Of a stretch of 64,000 nucleotides of DNA, positions 53,507 through 62,576 are shown piece by piece (the first letter of the stretch is position 1; every line of letters starts with the position of its first letter). A program made the translations under genes and the position numbers. Under the pieces are notes generated by a model that searched no databases, was not told the DNA's origin, and saw only the letters and a list, made by a program, of their open reading frames with translations. Origin of the DNA: Clostridium jeddahitimonense (GTDB lineage Bacteria; Bacillota; Clostridia; Clostridiales; Clostridiaceae); NCBI GenBank assembly GCA_000753455.2, contig LM994670.1, forward strand, positions 3,224,507-3,288,506, given 5' to 3'.

Positions 53507-54082
53507 TTAATAAACTAATACTTTTTTAAAAATATAAGTTACAAAAAATCCTCTTTCGTCTTCATTTTCTTCATACTTAATTAAATCAAACATATTTTTT
53601 ATTTCTTCGAAATCACTTTCCAAAATTAAATCTTCTTGTCTAATTTTAGAATCTACTTTATGCTTATGCCCAAAACCACATACAAACAAGATTCCGTCAT
53701 CATTTATGTGCTTTGATATCTCTTTTAATACTTCTTTATTTGCTCTATAATGGTTAATTACTATATTATCAAAATTATTCAACTCATTTAAAGAATTACT
53801 ACCACTTAAATCAACCTGCTTTGTTTCAATTTCGTACCCAGCCCTCGTAGCAAAAGCATTCAATCGTTCAAGGGCTTTATTACTAAAATCTACTCCTGTT
53901 ACATCAAAGCCCTTTTGAAGTAAATACAAAGTATTTCTTCCATCTCCACATGCTACATCAAGTACGGTGCCTTTCTTCAAATATCCTATATTATTAATCA
54001 AAGCTTTTTCAGGACTTAATAGGCTATCTCCTCTAATTTCAAATTTACTATCCCAATAAGTTTTATCTCCCATGTACTCCAT
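53507..54082 (-). CDS. Class I SAM-dependent methyltransferase
   Basis: A Rossmann-fold methyltransferase of about 191 residues. GTVLDVACGDGRNTLYLLQKG is motif I, VTGVDFSNKALERL motif II, and FDNIVINHYRANKEVL the motif IV region. FVCGFGHKHKV follows. Resembles TehB/UbiE-like small-molecule methyltransferases; the substrate is unknown. The ATG at 54082 has AGGTG ahead. Third of three closely spaced minus-strand genes with a DUF3267 protein and an acetyltransferase. Confidence 0.82.
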   Translation of the reverse strand: MEYMGDKTYWDSKFEIRGDSLLSPEKALINNIGYLKKGTVLDVACGDGRNTLYLLQKGFDVTGVDFSNKALERLNAFATRAGYEIETKQVDLSGSNSLNELNNFDNIVINHYRANKEVLKEISKHINDDGILFVCGFGHKHKVDSKIRQEDLILESDFEEIKNMFDLIKYEENEDERGFFVTYIFKKVLVY

Positions 54083-54101
54083 TATTAACACCTACTTCTA
54101 T

Positions 54102-54683
54102 TTACTCGAACCAGTATGAATTAAATCCATAACACATAACTTTTGACCCTTTAGGTACCTGCTTAATAGTATTATATATATTAAGATAATCACCAATACC
54201 ACCTAAAATCATCATCCAAGAGATGTTTCCAATATATACTTCTAATGTATTATTAAAGTTAAATACTCCTAATATAACTAGTATAAATGGAATAAACCCA
54301 AGTATGAGGTTTGGCGCTAATGATAACCATATGAATCTTAACTTTGATACAGGATCTTTAAAATATACAAATAATGCCCCTTCTTTAAAGTATGTCCAAA
54401 CTTCCTTCTCTATTTCTTTAGGACATGCAAATCCGTGTATAAATTCATGAACATATAAAAGTATAAATTCAATAATTATTATGGTAAAATTCAGCTTAAA
54501 ACCTATCCTTGTAAAAAGTAAAATAGTAATTACCAATAGCATTGGTGAACTAATTAAAAAGCCTCTCCAAAATATCTTATTCATAGTATCTGGCTCATCA
54601 TACTTAATTGCATTAATAGGTAGTTCACCTTTTTTTAATTCATTTTCATCTTTGTATTTCCCCTTAAACTTAATATTGTACAT
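54102..54683 (-). CDS. DUF3267 putative membrane zincin
   Basis: A protein of about 193 residues with four or five membrane helices. The motif YVHEFIHGFACPKE is the HExxH-like zinc site of DUF3267 proteins, here H-E-F-I-H, followed by the aromatic-rich WTYFKEGALFVYF. A second conserved region is SLAPNLILGFIPFIL with GGIGDYLNIYN. Proteolysis is suggested by the motif but unproven. The start at 54683 has GGGGGAGG ahead. Confidence 0.85.
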   Translation of the reverse strand: MYNIKFKGKYKDENELKKGELPINAIKYDEPDTMNKIFWRGFLISSPMLLVITILLFTRIGFKLNFTIIIIEFILLYVHEFIHGFACPKEIEKEVWTYFKEGALFVYFKDPVSKLRFIWLSLAPNLILGFIPFILVILGVFNFNNTLEVYIGNISWMMILGGIGDYLNIYNTIKQVPKGSKVMCYGFNSYWFE

Positions 54684-54707
54684 ACTACCTCCCCCATATA
54701 TCACACT

Positions 54708-55178
54708 TTATAAAGTCTTAACCATAATTAAGCATGGATTACTCTCTCCCCATATCTCTTTAATTTCCTCTAACGGATAAAAACCTAGTTTTTTATAAAA
54801 TTCTCTAGTTATTTTATAATTTTCATCTGGATGAGATTCCCCTAAAGTTTTTACCATAAATAACTTAATTTTATTTTTAATTAATACTTCTTCTGCTACT
54901 TCAATTAATCTTCTTCCAATGTGATTATTCTGATACTCCTTCAATATTCCTATCAGATACACTTCCGCCGTATATTTATTATTATATTTTATACTTATAA
55001 ATCCCATCACTTCCTCTTGATTATATGCTCCATAAAAATCATATTGTTTAACTTCTTCAACATACTCTACTATTGATTCTTCAATTCCAAACCATTCTGG
55101 TAACTCTCTTAATATATAATTTGTAATTTTTGATTTCTCATTACTATCCATAATATTTTTAATTTCTATCATAACCAC
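54708..55178 (-). CDS. GNAT-family N-acetyltransferase
   Basis: A protein of about 156 residues. The acetyl-CoA loop is IGILKEYQNNHIGRRLIEVA (motif A), followed by LFMVKTLGE and TREFYKKLGFYPLEEI (motif B). The GTG at 55178 lies five bases after AGGAGA; an in-frame ATG at 55172 is possible. Acceptor not predictable. First of the three-gene set 55178-53507. Confidence 0.85.
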   Translation of the reverse strand: MVMIEIKNIMDSNEKSKITNYILRELPEWFGIEESIVEYVEEVKQYDFYGAYNQEEVMGFISIKYNNKYTAEVYLIGILKEYQNNHIGRRLIEVAEEVLIKNKIKLFMVKTLGESHPDENYKITREFYKKLGFYPLEEIKEIWGESNPCLIMVKTL

Positions 55179-55243
55179 TATATCTCCTAATAAAATATAA
55201 TTACTTTTAAATTTTACCATTTTTACATTTCATTTAAAACAAA

Positions 55244-55281
55244 AAACACTACTAAAGTTATTTATACTTCAGCAGTATTTT
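55244..55281 (-). terminator. Terminator after the MATE transporter gene
   Basis: AAAATACTGCTGAAGT pairs with ACTTTAGTAGTGTTTT (two mismatches), continuing in TTGTTTT on the minus strand. Confidence 0.75.
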
Positions 55282-55363
55282 TCAAATTCACTTTATTTTA
55301 TTTACGAATTTAGGATATCATTTATCCTTTCATATATTTTCCTCTCCAAAAATAAAACGCCTT

Positions 55364-56740
55364 CTAAATACAACATTCTTCAACCGTATACTCTTGTATT
55401 TTCATTAGTACATCTCTATATGAACGTTTATACAATATATAACCAACTATTAATGCAAGACCTTCTGCTACTGAAAAACCTATCCATACTAGTGGTAATA
55501 TTTTAGTTAATGATAATAAGAATACTATTGGAAGTAATAATATTATCTGTCTTGTTAATGATAAATACATACTATATTTAGCTAATCCAATCCCTTGGAA
55601 AAATGACGATAAAACTATACTTACCCCTGCTAATGGAAGTGTTATACTTAATAATCTAATAGCAGTTATACCAATTGTTTTCATTTCATCTGTTGGATTA
55701 AACATTCCTAGCATAAATGATGGAATAATACTTAATACTATCATTCCTATTACTCCTACTAATACACTAAAAATAACACTAAATTTTATTGCCTCTTTAA
55801 CTCTATTACGTTTTTGTGCACCATAATTATATGCAACTATTGGTATAACTCCAAGTCCAATCCCATTTGGCATAATTAATATCATATTTAATATTCTCAA
55901 TACTACTCCATATATTGCAACTGCTGTAGTACTAAAAGATATTAGTATCATATTCACACCCATAGTAACTACTGATACAAACCCTTGCATAAATGCTGTT
56001 GGTATACCAGTCTTTAATATTTCAATAAAAGTACTCCAATCTGGTACCAAACTAAACTTCATCTCTATTTCTTTATTATACTTATAATTAAAATATAGCG
56101 CCAAAGAAGCTGAGAAAGTCTGTCCAAATACTGTTGCAACTGCTGCCCCTTGAACTCCTAACGCTGGAATTCCTAACGCTGGAACTCCAAATATAAATAC
56201 AGGATCTAATATAATATTTATAATTGCTCCTGATGACAATGTAATCATAAATAAATGAGTCTTACCTGTTGAAATTAGTAACCTTTCAAGTACCCATTGA
56301 AACATTACTCCGAAAGCTAAGAACATTACTGTATTTAAATATGCTGTTCCTTGTCTTATAATCTCTAAATCGCTAGTTTGCGAGCTAAAATACGGTTCTA
56401 CTATTATCAATCTAGAAGTCACAATAACTATATATGAAGCTAACGATAAAAATAGTGATGTTCTTATCGCTTTTTTTACCTTTTCAGGATTGTTCTCTCC
56501 TAATGCCTTTGATAAAACTGCATTTAACCCTATTGCATTACCACTTCCAAAGGCAGCCATCATCATCATTATTGGTGCTGAAAGCGAAACTGCACTTAAC
56601 GCACTTTCTCCTAAACTTGATACATACATACTGTCTATTAAATTATACAAATTACTTATCAACAGACTAATCATCAATGGTAGACTCATATTTATAAGTA
56701 ATTTTCTAATAGGTTCTGTCCCCATTTTATTTTCCATCAT
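55364..56740 (-). CDS. MATE-family efflux transporter
   Basis: A 458-residue membrane protein with 12 helices arranged as two six-helix halves. MGTEPIRKLLINMSLPLMISLLI, LYNLIDSMYVSSLGESALSAVSL, FGSGNAIGLNAVLSKALGE and NYGAQKRNRVKEAI are typical MATE motifs. It would export cationic compounds by Na+ or H+ exchange. Its promoter has the 19-base spacer and dyad of MerR-regulated genes, so it may be inducible; no merR gene is visible here. Confidence 0.93.
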   Translation of the reverse strand: MMENKMGTEPIRKLLINMSLPLMISLLISNLYNLIDSMYVSSLGESALSAVSLSAPIMMMMAAFGSGNAIGLNAVLSKALGENNPEKVKKAIRTSLFLSLASYIVIVTSRLIIVEPYFSSQTSDLEIIRQGTAYLNTVMFLAFGVMFQWVLERLLISTGKTHLFMITLSSGAIINIILDPVFIFGVPALGIPALGVQGAAVATVFGQTFSASLALYFNYKYNKEIEMKFSLVPDWSTFIEILKTGIPTAFMQGFVSVVTMGVNMILISFSTTAVAIYGVVLRILNMILIMPNGIGLGVIPIVAYNYGAQKRNRVKEAIKFSVIFSVLVGVIGMIVLSIIPSFMLGMFNPTDEMKTIGITAIRLLSITLPLAGVSIVLSSFFQGIGLAKYSMYLSLTRQIILLLPIVFLLSLTKILPLVWIGFSVAEGLALIVGYILYKRSYRDVLMKIQEYTVEECCI

Positions 56741-56800
56741 TTCTATCCCCTTTTATATTTTATTATTTAATCTCTCAACATAGAAAGACTCCCACCGCTT

Positions 56801-56831
56801 ATGTTACTACCTAAAGTAAACTCTAAGTCAA
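56801..56831 (-). promoter_or_regulatory. MerR-type promoter of the MATE gene
   Basis: Minus strand TTGACT, 19-base spacer, TAACAT. The spacer centre with CTTAGAGTTTACTTTAGG is a dyad similar to NmlR/AdhR-class MerR operators (CTTAGAGTTAACTCTAAG). Confidence 0.65.
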
Positions 56832-56840
56832 TATAAAAAC

Positions 56841-56878
56841 AAAAAAAATGCAACATTTTCATTTTTTGAAAATGCGGC
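56841..56878 (-). terminator. Terminator-like stem upstream of the MATE promoter
   Basis: GC-n2-CATTTTC pairs with GAAAATG-n2-GC around ATTTTT, followed by eight T on the minus strand. No intact minus-strand gene lies directly upstream, so it may be a leftover with the nearby tRNA fragment. Confidence 0.6.
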
Positions 56879-56953
56879 ATTCTTTCTATACAAATCATAT
56901 TAAAATTACTGTAACTTTACATTATCTATATCTCTATAAAAATTATTATACTC

Positions 56954-56995
56954 TGACTGCGGCATTCGTAGGTTCGAACCCTACTATCCCCGACA
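56954..56995 (+). pseudogene. 3' fragment of a tRNA gene
   Basis: GTAGG-TTCGAAC-CCTAC (56968-56984) is a perfect T-arm. TATCCCC follows as the 3' acceptor strand, then G as discriminator and ACA in place of CCA, then a T-run. The matching GGGGATA 5' strand, D-arm and anticodon arm are not found in the preceding 100 bases. The part before the T-arm (GACTGCGGCATTC) could be a variable arm, hinting at a Ser/Leu/Tyr type. Confidence 0.6.
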
Positions 56996-57019
56996 TTTTT
57001 TTATATTCTAAAAAAAAAA

Positions 57020-57053
57020 ACAGTAAGTTACCATTAATTAAATAACTTACTGT
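57020..57053 (-). terminator. Terminator after the ABC transporter genes
   Basis: Perfect 11-bp stem ACAGTAAGTTA / TAACTTACTGT with T-runs on both sides (ten T on the minus strand). Confidence 0.9.
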
Positions 57054-57109
57054 CTTTTTATTTGTTTTTTAACTTATTAATATCTTTCTTCTACTGATCT
57101 TAGCCTCAT

Positions 57110-58132
57110 CTAAATCACACCTCTCTTACAAAATACTCCATAAGTAATACTCATGAACATAGAAATATATACCATTATAATTAAAGCTGCTATTGTTGGG
57201 GTGAACCCTTGAATTATTATACTATCAAAATCATTATTTACATTGGGCAATATTGTTCCAAAGTCTAAGAATTTTCTAAAATCCAAATGATTAAATGGTA
57301 AGTAATTTAAATAATTCATCATCTTCCCACCATACAAAACTACTGGCGATATTACAAATATAGTTACTATAGATGTTATAGTTGCAAATGATACTGACTT
57401 TAGTAATACTGATATCATAAAGGCTAATGAAATTGAAAATATTAATTCAACTAATTTTAATAAAACTATAACAATTGAATATAAAGCTGTACTAATTGTA
57501 TACGGACCATTAACGCCATAAAGTATTGCTTCACTAGATACTCTATCAAAGCCATGAATTATTATTCCCGACAATAATCCCATAAAGAGAACTATTCCTA
57601 ATATAATTGCTCCATATCCTATAATAGCTAAGTACTTAGAAGTTAAAACCTTCCATCTTTTATATGGAGATACAAGCCACATATTTATTGTTTTGTTGTT
57701 ATATTCACTAGATACATTAAATACTCCAACTAATACAACTATTAAAATTATAAATCTAAATACCCAATTAAAAGAATTATCAGCAAAGAACCACCACATA
57801 TTTTTTTCATAGTCCTTTGTAATATTATGTTCTAATCTATACTCTGCAATTTCTACTCTTCTTTCTATTTGTTTCCTATCACTTTCATTGTAATATGGGT
57901 CACTTAGCATACTTTCCTTCTGAGATATAAGATATTCTTCTCTTTCTCTCCAATCCCATGATTCTGATGTTCCATTGGCACTTTCATATTCTCTTACTCT
58001 TTTCATATCACTATATTCAGATATAGTTAATCCAATCATAATTATGAACGCCAATATTATTCCGACTTTAGCTATTTTAGTTTTAAACATCTTACTAAAC
58101 TCTAACTTACTTAAATATAAAACATCTTTCAT
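57110..58132 (-). CDS. ABC-2-type permease
   Basis: A 340-residue membrane subunit with six helices and a large extracytoplasmic loop after helix 1 (about 40-120, rich in Glu/Arg). FNVSSEYNNKTINMWLVSPYKRWKVLTSKY is the conserved cytoplasmic segment of the bacitracin/lantibiotic-type export permeases, shown here in part. It overlaps the ATPase gene stop by one base and forms a two-gene exporter with it. Substrate unknown. Confidence 0.87.
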   Translation of the reverse strand: MKDVLYLSKLEFSKMFKTKIAKVGIILAFIIMIGLTISEYSDMKRVREYESANGTSESWDWREREEYLISQKESMLSDPYYNESDRKQIERRVEIAEYRLEHNITKDYEKNMWWFFADNSFNWVFRFIILIVVLVGVFNVSSEYNNKTINMWLVSPYKRWKVLTSKYLAIIGYGAIILGIVLFMGLLSGIIIHGFDRVSSEAILYGVNGPYTISTALYSIVIVLLKLVELIFSISLAFMISVLLKSVSFATITSIVTIFVISPVVLYGGKMMNYLNYLPFNHLDFRKFLDFGTILPNVNNDFDSIIIQGFTPTIAALIIMVYISMFMSITYGVFCKRGVI

Positions 58133-58851
58133 TATTTTTCAGCCTCCATTATTGAGTTTATAAATACATCCTCTAAAGAAGACTCACTATTAATTTCATC
58201 CATAGTCTTAGTACAAATAACCTTGCCTTCAGAAATTATAACAACTCTATCACATAGTTGCTCCATTTCCATCAATATATGGCTTGAAACTACTACAGAA
58301 ATATTTTTATTGTGAGCTAATTTTTTTAAGAATTCTCTTAAATCCTTTATTCCCATAGGATCTAAACCATTAGTAGGCTCATCTAAAATTAATAATTTAG
58401 GTTGCTTCATAAGAGCTACAGATAACCCAATTCTTTGCTTCATCCCTAATGAATATTCTTTAACTTTATCATTTAGTCTATCTTTAAGGCCAGAAACCTT
58501 TATAGCGTCCTGCACACCTTCCTCAGATGCTTTATAAAGCTTAGCAAAAAGCTTTATATTTTCCATCCCGGTCATATATTCATATAAAAATGGTACTTCT
58601 ACAATTGCACCTACATTAGCCATAGCTTTTTCAAAATCACCTTTTATGTTATGTCCATCTATTATAATCGTTCCACTATCCGCACCTATAAGCCCTGTTA
58701 TCATTCTTATAGTAGTTGTCTTTCCAGCTCCATTAGCTCCTAAAAAACCTAATATCTCACCCTCTTTAGATTCAAATGAAACATTATCAACTACTTTTCT
58801 CTTTTTAAAAGATTTACTTAAGCCTTCAACCTTTAAAATAACTTTATCCAC
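58132..58851 (-). CDS. ABC transporter ATP-binding protein
   Basis: A 239-residue ATPase. Walker A GANGAGKTTTIRM, Q-loop GAIVEVPFLYEYM, signature YSLGMKQRIGLSVALM, Walker B LLILDEPTNGLDPMG and switch His in VVSSHILMEME are all intact. Most like drug/bacteriocin-immunity exporters. The GTG start at 58851 follows GGAGGTG by five bases. Operon with the permease at 57110. Confidence 0.95.
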   Translation of the reverse strand: MDKVILKVEGLSKSFKKRKVVDNVSFESKEGEILGFLGANGAGKTTTIRMITGLIGADSGTIIIDGHNIKGDFEKAMANVGAIVEVPFLYEYMTGMENIKLFAKLYKASEEGVQDAIKVSGLKDRLNDKVKEYSLGMKQRIGLSVALMKQPKLLILDEPTNGLDPMGIKDLREFLKKLAHNKNISVVVSSHILMEMEQLCDRVVIISEGKVICTKTMDEINSESSLEDVFINSIMEAEK

Positions 58852-58871
58852 AATGCCACCTCCTGATTATT

Positions 58872-59009
58872 AGTTAAAAGCTAAGAGTCACAATTAAAAA
58901 TTTTAATAAAAAAAGCCAGCCTAAGCTGACTTTTTAAGTTATTTCTATAGAAATCTTATATAAGTTTCTTACTCTACTCTTGTCTATTAACTTCTAGCTC
59001 TTAACTTAA
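58872..59009. repeat. Inverted repeat element with AGTTAAGAG-like ends, carrying the ddl terminator
   Basis: Left end AGTTAAAAGCTAAGAG, right end CTAGCTCTTAACTTAA. It ends exactly at the ddl stop codon. Inside is the ddl terminator. Same family as 21281-21421. Confidence 0.6.
58910..58935 (-). terminator. Terminator of ddl
   Basis: Stem AAAAAGCCAGC / GCTGACTTTTT (one wobble), loop of four, T-run on the minus strand. Confidence 0.85.
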
Positions 59010-59930
59010 TTAAATTGCTCTTTTTACCTTTAAAGATGTTTGTATAATCATATCGATAAGTCCTGAGTAGCTTACATTAACAGCTTTTGCACTCTTAGGG
59101 AAAAGTGAGGCAGCAGTCATACCAGGCAATGTATTAACCTCTAATATATAAGGAACACCTTCTGCAGTTACTATCATATCTACTCTTGCATAAACTTCGC
59201 ACTTTAATGCTCTATAAGTACCTATAGCCATCTTTTCAACTTCTTTATGAAGGTTTTCTTCAAGCTCAACTATTACTTCTTCAGCACCATTATCTGAATA
59301 TTTTTGAGTAAAGTCAAAGAAATCTGCTCCTGCTTTAGGTCTTATAGCTATTACTGGCCACATTTTCTTATCAAATACAGGACATGTTATTTCTTCGCCT
59401 TTTATAAACTCTTCTATCATTACTTCTGTATCCCATTTTAGGCCTTCTAAAACAGCATTTTCTATATCTTCTTTCTTATTTATCTTGAATGTAGCTACAC
59501 TTGATCCTCCATTAGTAGGTTTAACAAAAACAGGATATCCCATTTCTTCTATTGCATCATAATCTATCTCTTCTATTGATGATACATTTATCCATCTAGC
59601 AGTTCTTATTCCATTAGCTACTAATATTCTCTTTGTAAGATCCTTATCCATACATACTCCTGAGCTTATTGGGCCACATCCTGAGTAAGGTATATCTAAA
59701 GTTTGAAGTACTGATTGAACAGTTCCGTCTTCACCAAACTTACCATGTAATGCTAATAAAGCAAAATCTATTCCCTTAACTTTATTTATTATATCTTCTT
59801 TATTATCTATAACTATTGGTACAACTTCGTACTTACTTCTATCTATGTGCTCAACTATTGAATTTCCACTTTTTAATGATACTTCTCTTTCTGAAGAAAT
59901 ACCGCCCATAACAACTCCAACTTTAATCAT
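59010..59930 (-). CDS. ddl: D-alanine--D-alanine ligase
   Basis: Makes the D-Ala-D-Ala dipeptide of peptidoglycan. The 306-residue ATP-grasp enzyme of the DdlB type has VVMGGISSEREVSLKSG, ALHGKFGEDGTVQ, VFVKPTNGGSSVA, EVMIEEFIKGEEIT, DFTQKYSDNG and ILEVNTLPGMTAASLFPKSA. The start at 59930 has GGAGGCAG ahead. Monocistronic. Confidence 0.96.
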   Translation of the reverse strand: MIKVGVVMGGISSEREVSLKSGNSIVEHIDRSKYEVVPIVIDNKEDIINKVKGIDFALLALHGKFGEDGTVQSVLQTLDIPYSGCGPISSGVCMDKDLTKRILVANGIRTARWINVSSIEEIDYDAIEEMGYPVFVKPTNGGSSVATFKINKKEDIENAVLEGLKWDTEVMIEEFIKGEEITCPVFDKKMWPVIAIRPKAGADFFDFTQKYSDNGAEEVIVELEENLHKEVEKMAIGTYRALKCEVYARVDMIVTAEGVPYILEVNTLPGMTAASLFPKSAKAVNVSYSGLIDMIIQTSLKVKRAI

Positions 59931-59963
59931 TTCTGCCTCCAAATTTAAACATACTTATAAAAT

Positions 59964-59987
59964 AAAGACTTGTATACACAAGCCTTT
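59964..59987 (-). terminator. Terminator after the amidohydrolase gene
   Basis: Stem AAAGACTTGT / ACAAGCCTTT (one G-T) with a GTAT-type loop, followed by ATTTTAT on the minus strand; just upstream of ddl. Confidence 0.7.
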
Positions 59988-60031
59988 ATAATTATAACAC
60001 TATATACTATTTAAATGAAGTAAACATTGTT

Positions 60032-61627
60032 CTACTTCTTAAAAATAGTTTTTCCTTCTTTAATTGTTTCTAAAACTTTAATATCTTTAATTTTCATTTG
60101 ATCTACCTTTAAAATATTATTATCTAATATTATTAAATCAGCTAGTTTACCTTCTTTTAATGTACCTTTAATATCTTCTTCAAAATATTGATATGCAGCA
60201 TTTTTTGTAACTGCCTTAACAGCATCTAAAGGAGTTACCCTCTCATTTTTACCTAATAAGACTCTATTTTTAGTTATTCTATTAACTGCACACCATATAG
60301 TTTCTAGCATGTTAGGTTCTATAACAGGTGAATCTTGATGGAATGTATACATTATTCCTTTATCTTGAGCTGATTTAGCTAAACTTATTCTACTTGCTCT
60401 TTCCATACCAAAATTGTTAATATGAATATCTCCCCAATGGTATACGTGAGCAACAAAAAATGATGGTATCATATTTAGTTCTTTTACTTCATCTAACTGA
60501 TCTTTATCTAATAATTGTGCATGAACTATAACTGGTCTTATTTCATTTGTTGATTTAGTTTCTTCTTTAGCTAACTTAAATTGATTTATATATTGTTCAC
60601 AGGCAGCATCTCCATTACAGTGAACTAAAACTTGCATATTATCATTTAATGCTAACTTTAAGCTATTCTTAAGATCTTCATCTTTTTGTGTCCCGTATGC
60701 ATAGTAATCTTCCTCTTCTCCTAAATATGGAGTTCTCATCCACGCAGTTCTTCCTTGAGGCGACCCATCTAAGAATGTCTTGTATCCGCCGATCTTTATA
60801 TGATTATCATATTTCTTTAAACAATTTGCAAATTTCTCTTTTAAAACTTCCGCTTTAGATATGTCTAAATATCCTACTAAATCTATTTTTAACATTTTGG
60901 TTTGAATTAAATATTGATAAATAGGAACTACTTGTTCTATCACAAATCCTTCTTGAGCCGTTGTTATACCAAAACTAGCATAAGCATTTTGAGCTTTCAT
61001 TAAGTTACCAAAAAACTCTTCATTAGATACCATAGGTAGCTCTTGAATATAATGCATGAAAGCTGCTTCCTCTATATATCCTGTAGGCTCTCCATCTTTC
61101 TTTTCTATTAATCCACCTTCTATGTTAGGAGTATCTGCTGTTATTCCTAATGCCTTTAATCCTAAAGTATTTAGCACCCCCATATGTCCTGATTTATGCT
61201 TAACTAGAAGCGGATTATTAGGTGCTATTTGATCTAATAATTCTTTAGTTGGATGTATCTTTTCTTTTAAGAAATTTTGGTCATATCCATCACCTTGAAT
61301 CCATTTTCCTTCTGCTACGTCATTTTTTACAATAAATTTTTTTATAGCCCCTGAGATTTCTTCAAAACTAGTTGTTTCTGAAAGATCTGCTTGAGAAAAT
61401 GTGCTTGCATATCCAGCAAAATGACTATGTGAATCTATGAAAGAAGGCATTAATGTTTTTCCTTGTAAATCTATTAATTCTACATCTTCACTTGCTTCTT
61501 TTAGTAACTCTTCTTTTTTCCCTAATCTACAAATTTTACTTCCCTTAACTAATAAAGCTTCAACATATAAATCATCTTCTAATGTTAATATGTCGCCATT
61601 AAAGTATAACTTCTCATTTTTATCCAT
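60032..61627 (-). CDS. Amidohydrolase_3-family metal-dependent hydrolase (YtcJ-like)
   Basis: A 531-residue protein of the YtcJ/amidohydrolase_3 group. The metal-site motif PSFIDSHSHFAGYAS, KHKSGHMGVLN, LVHCNGDAACEQYI, VIVHAQLL and FHQDSPVIEPNMLETIW follow the family order. The composite beta domain closes with GTLKEGKLADLIILDNNIL. Substrate unknown; relatives act on amides or N-formyl compounds. The start at 61627 follows AAGGAGG. Not linked to a pathway in its neighbourhood. Confidence 0.88.
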   Translation of the reverse strand: MDKNEKLYFNGDILTLEDDLYVEALLVKGSKICRLGKKEELLKEASEDVELIDLQGKTLMPSFIDSHSHFAGYASTFSQADLSETTSFEEISGAIKKFIVKNDVAEGKWIQGDGYDQNFLKEKIHPTKELLDQIAPNNPLLVKHKSGHMGVLNTLGLKALGITADTPNIEGGLIEKKDGEPTGYIEEAAFMHYIQELPMVSNEEFFGNLMKAQNAYASFGITTAQEGFVIEQVVPIYQYLIQTKMLKIDLVGYLDISKAEVLKEKFANCLKKYDNHIKIGGYKTFLDGSPQGRTAWMRTPYLGEEEDYYAYGTQKDEDLKNSLKLALNDNMQVLVHCNGDAACEQYINQFKLAKEETKSTNEIRPVIVHAQLLDKDQLDEVKELNMIPSFFVAHVYHWGDIHINNFGMERASRISLAKSAQDKGIMYTFHQDSPVIEPNMLETIWCAVNRITKNRVLLGKNERVTPLDAVKAVTKNAAYQYFEEDIKGTLKEGKLADLIILDNNILKVDQMKIKDIKVLETIKEGKTIFKK

Positions 61628-61794
61628 CTTAAATCCTCCTTAGTAAAAATATACTTTACTATGTATTTTTACTTTTTCCTTTTTATTAAAATTTCATTAA
61701 AGAAAATTTAATATTGAACTATTATGTATATATTTAAAATTATACTACTTTTGGTAAAAATAATTTGTAATAAATTTATTAATTTAAGAAAAAT

Positions 61795-61835
61795 AAAAGT
61801 GAAGTACTTTCTTTATAAGAAATACCTTCACTTTT
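61795..61835 (-). terminator. Terminator after nth
   Basis: TAAAAGTGAAG-n-TA...TA-n-CTTCACTTTTA with an inner stem TTTCTT / AAGAAA, followed by TTTTTCTT on the minus strand. Confidence 0.85.
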
Positions 61836-61844
61836 ATATTCCTA

Positions 61845-62489
61845 TTAAAACTTTCCAATCTTTTTCGCTTCTTTATAATACTTACATCTACTTTGAAGTC
61901 TGCATTCTCCACACCTTGGATTTCTAGCAATACAGCATCTTCTTCCATGGAATATTAAAAGATGATGTGCTAGACTCCATTCCTTTTTAGGAAGCTCCTT
62001 CTGAAGCTGCTTTTCTACCTCTAATACATTATCTGAATCTGCAAGTCCTAAACGATTTGAAACTCTAAACACATGTGTATCTACTGCTATTGATGGTACT
62101 CCAAATGCATTTGATAGTACAACATTGGCAGTTTTTCTACCTGCTCCTGCTAAAGTCACTATCTCCTCCATAGTTCCTGGAACCTCTCCATTAAAGTTAT
62201 TTTTAAGCTGATTACACATTATCATTATATTTTTAGCTTTACTTCTATAAAGACCTATTTGCTTTATTCTCTCTTCAAGTTCATCTATAGACAATGTTAA
62301 AAAAGCATCCAAATCTGGATAATCTCTAAATAGAGTTGCTGTAACTTCGTTAACCTTTTTATCTGTAGTTTGAGCTGAAAGAATAGTTGCTACTAATAGC
62401 TGAAATGGTGAATTATGCTCTAACTCACACTTTGCATCTGGATACAACTCTTTTAATATATCTAATATTGCTTTTGTTCTTTGTTTCAT
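61845..62489 (-). CDS. nth: Endonuclease III
   Basis: A DNA glycosylase/AP lyase for oxidised pyrimidines, 214 residues. LLVATILSAQTTDKKVN, the helix-hairpin-helix LAGAGRKTANVVL with the catalytic Lys, the catalytic Asp in AVDTHVFRVSNRLG and the C-terminal Fe-S cluster Cys set (CCIARNPRCGECRLQSRC) are complete. The start is ATG at 62489 with AAGGGGAAC ahead. Downstream of queG on the same strand. Confidence 0.97.
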   Translation of the reverse strand: MKQRTKAILDILKELYPDAKCELEHNSPFQLLVATILSAQTTDKKVNEVTATLFRDYPDLDAFLTLSIDELEERIKQIGLYRSKAKNIMIMCNQLKNNFNGEVPGTMEEIVTLAGAGRKTANVVLSNAFGVPSIAVDTHVFRVSNRLGLADSDNVLEVEKQLQKELPKKEWSLAHHLLIFHGRRCCIARNPRCGECRLQSRCKYYKEAKKIGKF

Positions 62490-62516
62490 AATGTTCCCCT
62501 TCCTATAGTTAAGAAT

Positions 62517-62576
62517 TAAAAGTTAATAATTACTTATAAAATCATATTCTTTAACTATTCTCTATTAATTGTTAAC
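62517..62576. repeat. Short AGTTAAGA-type inverted repeat at the queG 3' end
   Basis: AGTTAAGAATTAAAAGTTAA at 62517 is faced by TTAATTGTTAACT at about 62563-62576. The right end overlaps the last seven codons of queG, as if the element set the C-terminus. Confidence 0.4.

Noticed and set aside
61724..61927. Plus-strand open frame of 67 codons overlapping the nth 3' end
   Set aside because: Lys/Phe/Ile-rich low-complexity translation, antisense to nth and its terminator.
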